From positions 1-5,149 of the forward strand of contig SKUV01000320.1 of the NCBI GenBank assembly GCA_007129775.1: a stretch of DNA of 5,149 bases, read 5' to 3'. Positions 1 through 5,149 of this stretch are shown here, one piece after another. The notes beneath the pieces were generated by a model. That model had not been told where the DNA came from, ran no database searches, and saw only the letters and a list, made by a program, of their open reading frames with translations. Numbering within the stretch: the first letter of the stretch is position 1; each line of letters opens with the position of its first letter. The position numbers were made by a program, and so were the translations under genes. Source of the DNA: Paracoccaceae bacterium. GTDB taxonomy: Bacteria > Pseudomonadota > Alphaproteobacteria > Rhodobacterales > Rhodobacteraceae.

Positions 1-462
1 TATGGTCAGGGCGCCCAGATCCGCCACGGAATCCGCGCCCAGCGAAAGCTCGGCCGCGACCACGCCGCCCAGCCGCACCCAGCCCATCGACGCGCCGATG
101 GCAATGCCGCCAGAGCCGCCCGCACCGCCGCCGCCGGAGCCGTCGGGGCTCGCACGCGCCGCCTGCGTTCCGGCCTCGGCGATACCGGCGTCGTCGCTGT
201 CGTCGCCTTCGCCGAGCTTGAGCGACAGCAGATTGCGCTGGGCCTCGTCGGCGCGTTCGCGATAATTCACGCGCAGCCCGTCTTCGTTGATATCGACGAT
301 GTTGAGCGCCTCGGAAGCCTGCCCGCCCGAGGCGAACTTGACCTGAATCTGCCCGCCCAGCGCGGTGGCGCGGCGGTTGTCGGTGACGCTGATCTCGGTC
401 TTGTCCGTGCTCAGACTGCCGCCCGACTGCACGACCACCCGCGCTTCGGTCGTCAGATCGAA
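1..462 (-). repeat. Repeat region after linker 6, with one very long unit
   Basis: Residues 1563-1716 start with the second half of a unit (462-397, T-T-E-A-R-V-V-V-Q-S) and continue with an opening strand E-I-S-V-T-D at 396. A polar stretch at about 142-340, containing the short strands Q-I-Q-V-K-F and L-N-I-V-D-I, separates it from the central strand G-I-A-I-G-A-S-M-G and from V-V-A-A-E-L-S-L-G. A new unit seems to begin with A-L-T-I at the window edge. The pattern shows that the protein continues in the same style beyond position 1. Confidence 0.6.
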
Positions 463-3400
463 GCGGCGGCCAAGATCCTCTTCGTCAAGCTCCGTGCGCT
501 CCGTCACATCGCCCGAGACGCTGTCCATCTCCTCTTCGGTGAGCGCGGCATGTTCGGCGCTGCGCTCCTCCTGCTCGGTCAGGACAGCGTTTTCGGGACG
601 GCGGCCCATCTGCACATAGGACAACGAGCCGACGACACTGACGCCAGCACCCGCCGCAGCGCCGATGGCGATACTGGCGGCCGTGCTGCGATCTTCGGCG
701 GTGACCTTCAGCGTGCCGCCGATGGTGTTGTCGTCCGACGCCATGAACAGCGCGCGGGTCGCGCCGCCGGTCTGCAGCACATTCGCCGCCACGCCCACCG
801 ACACATCGGATTCCGCCGCCGTCACGCCGATGGCCAGCAGCTTTTCCTCGCGCTCGGCGGTGATGGTGACATCGCCTTCGATCGCGGCGTTCTCCGTATC
901 GACCAGCGCCTGAACATCACGATTGGCCGTCAGCCAGCCCACCTGTATGCCGACCGACACGCCCGAGCCGCCCATGTTCAGGCCCACCACGGTGGCGGAA
1001 TAGCCCGACTCGGCCAGCGCACGCACCTTTACGCCACCCTCGAAGCCGGTGATCGGGCCGGTCATGCGCGCGGTCACATCCATCCGGTTCGCGCCGTAGG
1101 AGACACCGCCGATCGCCCCAAAGCTCGACGTATCCGACCGCGCGATGGAGGCCACCTGGACCCTGGTCTTGTCTTCGGCCAGAATGTCGAGGCTCTTGCC
1201 TTCGACGCTGCTGTAAACCACCTCGGCCAGAACATCGCCGCGCAGGATGGCGATGGCGACCATCAGGTCGATCCCCACATCGCCCGAGCCGCTTTTCGCC
1301 GACCGCGACAGAAGCCGCGCGCTTTCGGAGGCCTTGAGCTTCACATCGCCGGTGGCGAAAACCTCGCTGTAGGCGATCCGCACCGCAACATCCGTGGTCA
1401 ACCGCGTCGGAATCACGCCCACCGAACCGGCGAAACCGGCCTTGTTGGTCACCCCCTGACGGTTGCGCAGATTGCCTTTCGACAGCGCCTCGACGGTCAC
1501 ATCCTTGGTGCCCAGCGTGCTGCCCAGCAGTTCGGCCCGCGTGATGCGGGTGCTTTCGATCAGGCCAACGCCAAGGCTGGCGCTGACGCCGCCGCTGCCA
1601 TCGTCGCCCGCCTCGCCCGCGCCGATCTGCAACAGGTCGGCATCGCCTTCCTGTGTCGCGCGCAGCACGAAGGTGCCTGTCTCCCTGGGATCGCCGCGCG
1701 TCACGATATCGGTACCGAGGATTTCGGCGCGCACCTCGCGGGTTTCCACCAGAATGGCGGCCGCCAGCCCGACGCTGACCTTTTCCGCCGCACTGTCCGA
1801 TCCCACGCGCAGCCGCGCAGGCGTCGTGTCCTTGGCCTCGACGGTCACATCGTCGGCGGTGATCCTCGCTTCGATGATTTCAGCGGTCACCACACGGTTG
1901 ATCGTGGTCACGACACCGGCGCCGGCAAGGCTGAAGTCATCGGCCGCCCCGCTGGAGGCCGCGACGCCCTCGACACTGCCCGCCCGCGTGGCCTTGACCT
2001 CGACCTTCGTGGCGGTGATCTCGGCATTGGAAAAATCCGCCTCGCCGAGGATCGTCGCGGTTGTCGTGTCGTTGGCCAGATGCCCTGCAAAGGCGATGCC
2101 GATGCCGACGCTGCCGCGCTCCGGGTCGTCGCCCTCATCCTCCGGGCGCACGGCGCCTGCGACCAGAAGCGATTTGCTGTCGGTCTTGGCCTCTACCTTC
2201 ACGGCGCTGGTCTCGCCCTCGACGATCAGCCTGTTCACGGCCAGCGTCGCATCCGTGGTGATCGAGGCGTAATCGACCGTCGCACTGCCCGCGACCGAGA
2301 TATTGACAGCCGCCCCTGCCCGCCCCGCGGCCAGAAGCGTGACCGCGCCCTTGTCGGTGGCGCGCACGGTCACTTCCTTTTCGGCCACGACATTCGTCGC
2401 GAACATCTCGGCCCGGGTGAACCGGCGTGTGCCGTTCACCGCGCCCGAGGCGGCAATGCCCACCTTGCCCGCGCCGGTAATCGTCGATCCGGCACCGCCA
2501 AAGAGCGCGAGGTTGTTTTCGGTCTCGACCTTGATGTCATTGGCCAGAATGTCACCGCCGGTGCGGATGCCCGCCGTGGCATTGGCATTGCCGAACAGCC
2601 CCGTGAAATCCCCCGCCAGGGCAAAGCCGAAGGTCGCGCCTTCCACCGGGGTTTCGTTCCCGTCGTCCTCGGCCTCCTTGTCGGCAAGGTCATCGGCATT
2701 GGTTTCCGTCCGGTCGCCCATCAGGCGGTTCGGCGTGGCCGTGCGCTCGCGCGTCTCTGGGCCTTCCTCCGGATCGGGCTCGGACGGCGGATCAGTCGGA
2801 TCAGTCGGATCGGGGGCGGGCGGCTCTGGTGCGTCGTCTTCGTCGCTGTCGCCCGCTCCCGCGCCGGCCTGCGATGTACCCACCGAGGCCCCGGTCAGCT
2901 TTGCCGTGACGGATGTATCGCCAAGGTCAAGCCGCCCTGCCCCCTCAGGGGCCAGAATCTCGGCCTCCACATCGCGATCGCCAAAGATCAGCACGGCCGA
3001 TACGCCGATGCTGGTGTTGCCCGCCGCGCTCGACCCCGCGTCGCCCAGCAGATAGGCCCCGTCTTCGGCGGCAACGCTGGTTGTGCCGATGTTCAGCCCA
3101 GCGGGGTTGCGCAACCGCGCCAGCGCCGAGCCCTTGTAGTCGATCATCGAGAAGGCGATGTTGAGCGCAAAGCCCTCGGATTTGCCGAAAGATGCCGAAG
3201 CGACGGCCGCCGAAATCGCGTTCTTCGCCGAAATCTGTATCTGGCCCACATTGCGCTTGGACTCAACGGGATCCGAGGTTGCGTTGACAATCGCCTCGGT
3301 ATTCGGGCGCAGCAGAATGACATGGCCGCTGCCGCCCGCGCCGCTGCCCCCTGACACCACCGGCACAAGGCCCGCGGAATCGCGGCGAGAGGTGATGCCC

Positions 3401-5148
3401 CCCTTCGTTTCGGCCTGCACGGTGATCCGGCCGGGAACGGCGGGAAGCGCCGGGTTGGCGATGCGCGCGGTCGTGTCCATGCGAAAGCGGTGCAGCGCCA
3501 CATCCACCGCCAGCCCCAGTTTGCCGAAATCGGTCTGGGTCGAGGTGATGATGTTCCACTTGCCGACATAGCTGTCGGCCGATTTGGGCAGGTTTTCACC
3601 CTCGGCAAAGCCGCCGCCGCCATCCTGGAACAGATCGCCGCCCTCGAACCAGCCATCGCGGTCAAAGCTGATTTCGGGGTCGGGGAATTCGGTGGTGGCG
3701 GTCACGGTGATGGCACTGCCATCCATCTGCAGCATCCGCTCGCCCACCTGCGCGTCGGTGGTGATGCGCCAGTCGCCCAGCGCCACGGCAAAGACGGCGC
3801 CGCGTTCGGGCGCGGCCTCGCCCAGCCCGATGCCCGACCGGGCGACCTTGCGGATCTCTTCGTATTTCGTCAGCGCGTTGAGCGTGAAGCCCCCGTTCGG
3901 GCTGTTGCGATGATTGGGCAGCACGCCGAACCGCCCAAGGGTGATCTGGGTTTCATCCTCGGGCAGCAGGCGGGGCGCGGCCACCCGCGCGGTTGTCGTA
4001 TCCTTGTGCAGATCGAGCACGAAGGCGATGGCGAAGGACGCCTTGCGCGCGGCAGATTGGGCCGCGGCGGGGGCGCTGCCGTCACCGTTGCCGTCGCCGT
4101 TTTCCTCGGCGTTGTCGTTGACGGATTCTTCGGTTTCATCGGCCACCTCCAGAAACGCTCCGGTGACCTGCCCGCCGCGCCGGGCGCCGGGCATGCCGGC
4201 GGGCGGGGTTTCCTCGGCCTCTTCCCCGTCGCCGTTGCCATCAGTGCCATCGGTGCCGTTGTCGCCCTCCCCCTCGGGGGGCGTGCTCGACAGATCAGAG
4301 CCGGGCACGAGGCTGCCGGCCGCGGCAATCGCGCGGGCGGAATACCGCGTGTAGGTGTTCGTCGCCTCGATCAGGACCGCTTCGTCCCAATCGCTGAGGA
4401 TGATCGCACCGACGGCGGTTTCCGTCACCGTGTCGGCAAGCGAGATGATGCCCGCCAGCGCCAGCGCCGCGGTGCTGCCATCGCCCGCGATCACCTCGAA
4501 ATCCAGGTCATGGGTGGTGCGCGCGGCGATCTCGGTGCGCCCGCCGGTCAGGATGTAGGTGTTGACATCGGTGGTCCCGTCGCCCAGCAGGCGCGTCTCG
4601 TCGGCGTCGATCAGCACGCGGTTTTCCACGCTGCGCAGCGACAGGATGCCCGCGGCCTTGATCGCCCGTGCAGCGCCTGCGGTGGCGCGCATCTTGTGCG
4701 CCTCCAGCGCCTCGGAGGTGATGATGACCGCGCCCGTCACCGGCGCATTCAGGTCTGACGAGCGCACCAGAACCTGGCTGTTTGTATCGGTGATCGCAAT
4801 CGCCGCGGCGATGCTGTCGGAACTGGCGTCGATATCCAGATTGGTGCGCGCCCGCGACGATACGTTAATCTGCCCCGCCTGCCCCTTGATCAGGTCGTCA
4901 TTGCCATCGTCCTCGAAAACCGGGATCTGTGCGTCGATGAAGCTGTCTTCGATCAGCACCTCGGCATCCGAGATCTGGCGCAGCGGCGCGATGGTGATCG
5001 AGATACCCTTGAGGCCCTGTTCCTCGGGGTTGTCGTTGTTCGCGGCCTTGCCGGAATCGCTGATCAGGTCGCCCACGGCGGCCATCTGGCCATCGTCTTC
5101 CTCGGCCTCGGCGGCGGGCGGGGTGCCGCCGTCGCCATTTCCGTTGCC
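1..5148 (-). CDS. Internal fragment of a giant repetitive beta-solenoid exoprotein / adhesin-like protein (both ends outside window)
   Basis: One frame is open for all 1716 codons. It starts G-N-G-N-G-D-G-G at 5148 and ends G-A-L-T-I at 1. No start, signal peptide, stop or secretion domain is in view, so the full protein is larger. The sequence is built from about 20 degenerate units of roughly 47-66 residues with alternating small and hydrophobic residues, for example D-V-T-V-E-A at residues 1100 and 1216 and G-I-G-I-A-F-A near residue 1083. Acidic or glycine-rich inserts interrupt several units. I found no cysteine and only six tryptophans, a composition common in very large secreted proteins. 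I recognise no catalytic motif and no RTX nonapeptide. The pattern resembles LktA-family filamentous adhesins and other large beta-repeat surface proteins, so a cell-surface or secreted adhesion or matrix role is inferred. The exact family and the export route (type I or type V) cannot be settled here. The reading frame is very secure; the function is moderately uncertain. Confidence 0.93.
106..213 (-). other. Acidic plus glycine-rich insert 7
   Basis: Residues 1646-1681 start acidic (G-E-G-D-D-S-D-D-A-G), pass an Ala-rich stretch and end in G-S-G-G-G-G-A-G-G-S-G-G (106-141). The next residues are I-A-I-G-A-S-M-G, the central strand of a unit. The insert again lies directly before that strand and is expected to be a flexible loop. 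Confidence 0.65.
463..603 (-). other. Charged 47-residue linker 6, probably partly helical
   Basis: Residues 1516-1562 run between two Arg-Arg pairs (R-R-P-E-N at the start, L-G-R-R at the end) and are packed with E, D and R, for example L-T-E-Q-E-E-R-S-A-E-H-A-A and T-E-E-E-M-D-S. There is no glycine run, and the spacing of charged and small residues suits an alpha helix. It follows the central strand V-S-V-V-G-S-L-S-Y and precedes T-T-E-A-R-V-V-V, so it enters the unit one strand later than the other inserts. It marks the end of the regular tandem array. Confidence 0.65.
604..2538 (-). repeat. Core tandem array of about 53-residue beta-repeats (11 full units plus a partial one)
   Basis: Residues 871-1515 tile without gaps into units at 2377-2538 (54 aa), 2206-2376 (57), 2008-2205 (66), 1852-2007 (52), 1672-1851 (60), 1504-1671 (56), 1348-1503 (52), 1195-1347 (51), 1036-1194 (53), 874-1035 (54), 715-873 (53) and a partial 604-714 (37). 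Each opens with a strand such as D-V-T-V-E-A, D-V-K-L-K-A, G-V-K-V-R-A or D-V-T-I-T-A. A variable polar turn and a small-residue strand follow, then a central V-G-V/I-A-x-A-like strand and a T-x-A-x-I/L-type strand (T-T-A-T-I-L-G, V-T-A-E-I-I, V-R-A-E-I-L). A short turn leads to the next unit. Identity between units is low but the phase is kept, as expected for an old, diverged solenoid array and not a recent duplication. Unit boundaries are my choice and could be shifted as a set. Confidence 0.85.
2110..2148 (-). other. Short acidic loop 5 inside a core repeat
   Basis: Thirteen residues (R-P-E-D-E-G-D-D-P-E-R-G-S) interrupt the unit at 2008-2205 between L-L-V-A-G-A-V and V-G-I-G-I-A-F-A. They explain why this unit is 66 residues long instead of about 54. 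The position in the unit matches that of the large linkers, making this a small member of the same loop series. Confidence 0.7.
2641..2850 (-). other. Seventy-residue Pro/Asp/Glu-rich linker 4
   Basis: Residues 767-836 run from D-S-D-E-D-D through proline-rich D-P-T-D-P-T-D-P to an Asp/Glu/Asn-rich end (A-D-K-E-A-E-D-D-G-N in style). The linker almost certainly lacks regular structure and is strongly negative. It splits a repeat unit: 22 residues before it (2851-2916) and 34 after it (2539-2640) add up to 56, a normal unit. It divides the divergent repeats from the regular tandem array and could be a hinge, a loop or a protease-sensitive site. Confidence 0.75.
2788..2811 (-). repeat. 9-bp in-frame tandem repeat encoding Asp-Pro-Thr
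   Basis: On the plus strand the 9-mer cggatcagt occurs twice in a row (2788-2796 and 2797-2805) and is followed by a partial copy, cggatc. It encodes D-P-T-D-P-T-D-P inside linker 4. Because the period is a multiple of three, gain or loss of copies would keep the frame. Two of only three ACT codons that I found in the whole frame are here; the third is in acidic insert 2. Confidence 0.85.
3325..3354 (-). other. Glycine/serine turn S-G-G-S-G-A-G-G-S-G
   Basis: Ten residues of almost pure Gly/Ser lie in the unit at 3244-3429, immediately before the strand H-V-I-L-L. This is the same place in the unit where the acidic inserts occur, so it looks like a short, neutral version of the same loop. 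The first serine uses TCA, one of only two TCA codons in the whole reading frame. Confidence 0.6.
3556..3690 (-). other. Aromatic and glycine-rich insert 3 within a repeat unit
   Basis: Residues 487-531 are inserted between the opening strand A-I-T-V-T-A-T-T and the later strands L-G-L-A-V-D-V-A and T-T-A-R-I-A. Unlike the other inserts this one is rich in aromatic residues: F-D-R-D-G-W-F-E-G-G, then D-L-F-Q-D-G-G-G-G-F, then S-Y-V-G-K-W. Aspartate-glycine pairs next to aromatics suggest a loop that folds or binds a ligand, not a purely disordered spacer. No family is recognised. Confidence 0.55.
4069..4287 (-). other. Compound acidic insert 2 with two Asp/Asn/Gly-rich blocks
   Basis: Residues 288-360 interrupt the repeat unit at 3892-4383. 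The first block (4195-4287) is rich in E, G, D, N and T and contains D-G-T-D-G-N-G-D-G-E-E. The second (4069-4140) contains E-E-N-G-D-G-N-G-D-G-S. Between them lies an 18-residue island (4141-4194) with A-R-R-G-G-Q-V-T-G-A-F-L-E-V, which looks like a short beta strand. The D-x-N-x-D-G spacing recalls calcium-binding loops of the thrombospondin type 3 or EF-hand-like kind; this is a similarity of spacing only. The normal strand F-A-I-A-F-V-L-D-L and T-T-T-A-R-V follow the insert. Confidence 0.7.
5014..5148 (-). other. Acidic Gly/Asn/Asp/Glu-rich insert 1 (cut by the window edge)
   Basis: Residues 1-45 begin with G-N-G-N-G-D-G-G, run through an E/D-rich stretch (A-E-A-E-E-D-D-G-Q) and end N-D-N-P-E-E-Q-G. 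They lack the alternating hydrophobic pattern of the repeats. Directly after them comes the strand G-I-S-I-T-I-A and then D-A-E-V-L-I, matching the second half of a repeat unit. The insert therefore appears to sit in the middle of a unit whose first half lies beyond the window. It is probably disordered, with possible cation binding through the Asp/Asn-Gly run. Confidence 0.65.
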
Positions 5149-5149
5149 A

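Larger units (their letters stand above)
2851..4872 (-). repeat. Divergent N-proximal beta-repeat region with long inserts
   Basis: Residues 93-766 show the same unit style as the downstream array but are less regular. Proposed units are 4732-4872 (47 aa, Q-I-N-V-S-S), 4540-4731 (64, A-V-I-I-T-S), 4384-4539 (52, R-T-E-I-A-A), 3892-4383 (164, large acidic insert), 3715-3891 (59, F-T-L-N-A), 3430-3714 (95, aromatic/Gly insert), 3244-3429 (62, R-I-T-V-Q-A, Gly-rich turn), 3085-3243 (53, Q-I-Q-I-S-A), 2917-3084 (56, S-V-A-A-E) and the first half (2851-2916) of a unit that resumes after the linker at 2640. Matching late strands include T-T-T-A-R-V-A, T-T-A-R-I-A and D-V-E-A-E-I-L. Assignment is by eye, and units 4540-4731 and 3715-3891 are the least certain. 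Confidence 0.7.

Noticed and set aside
604..2538. DNA-level tandem repeats or a CRISPR-like array
   Set aside because: The repetition exists at protein pattern level only. Nucleotide identity between units is low, and there are no conserved direct repeats with unique spacers.
1463..3055. Plus-strand frames at 1463-2272 and 2303-3055, rich in Ser, Ala, Pro and Thr
   Set aside because: They are low-complexity out-of-frame readings of the repeat DNA. Their apparent repetitiveness comes from the repeats on the opposite strand.
550..3354. Plus-strand open frame of 934 codons
   Set aside because: It is codon-aligned and antisense to the repeat protein and ends at the complement of a TCA serine codon. 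Its translation is rich in Arg, His and Gly with no domain pattern, while the minus frame gives regular beta-repeats.
3144..4328. Minus-strand frames at 3144-3665, 3263-3559 and 3870-4328
   Set aside because: They are in other frames on the same strand as the long gene, with Arg/Pro-rich translations, and overlap it fully.
3490..4758. Plus-strand open frame of 422 codons
   Set aside because: This is the same antisense frame as the 550-3354 shadow and ends at the other TCA codon. Its Gly/Arg/His-rich composition reflects complemented Ala, Ser, Pro and Val codons.
4069..5148. RTX calcium-binding nonapeptide repeats
   Set aside because: Gly-Asp-Asn runs occur but do not follow the G-G-x-G-x-D-x-hydrophobic-x nonapeptide pattern and are not tandem at nine residues.
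1..5149. Promoters, terminators, RNA genes or insertion sequences
   Set aside because: Every base except 5149 lies inside one reading frame. I saw no T-run hairpin, tRNA-like fold, inverted terminal repeat or transposase motif that would stand out from coding sequence.

Overview
The window lies entirely inside one giant protein-coding gene on the minus strand. Reading the reverse complement in the frame whose codons end at position 1 gives 1716 consecutive sense codons (5148 down to 1) with no stop. Neither the start codon nor the stop codon is in the window. The DNA is clearly GC-rich, and the reading frame favours GCC/GCG, GGC, CTG, ATC, GTG/GTC and ACC/ACG codons. This fits a high-GC proteobacterium; a Rhodobacteraceae-like alphaproteobacterium is my best guess, from codon style only.

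The protein is a repetitive, acidic, cysteine-free surface or secreted type. Almost all of it tiles into about 20 degenerate units of roughly 47-66 residues. Each unit reads approximately 'V-x-V-x-A ... A-x-x-x-A/G ... V-G-V/I-x-x-A-x-x ... T-x-A-x-I/L', with alternating hydrophobic residues as in a beta-solenoid. The style resembles the very large LktA-type filamentous adhesins (named for Fusobacterium leukotoxin) and similar beta-repeat exoproteins of marine alphaproteobacteria. That assignment comes from pattern memory, not from a search.

In protein order (high to low coordinate), residues 1-92 (5148-4873) are the tail of a unit with an acidic insertion. Residues 93-766 (4872-2851) are divergent repeats with several long insertions. 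Residues 767-836 (2850-2641) are a Pro/Asp/Glu-rich linker. Residues 837-1515 (2640-604) are the most regular tandem array, residues 1516-1562 (603-463) are a highly charged linker, and residues 1563-1716 (462-1) are further repeat sequence with a long glycine-rich insertion.

The main structural observation is that nearly all acidic, glycine-rich or proline-rich inserts fall at the same place in the repeat, just before the central 'VGVGIAxA' strand. Excising them restores a normal unit length in the clearest cases. This suggests a solenoid shaft with variable, probably calcium-responsive, loops protruding on one side.

There is no intergenic DNA. I see no promoter, terminator, RNA gene, mobile element, CRISPR array or second gene. 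The long plus-strand open frames are antisense shadows created by the codon bias of this gene.
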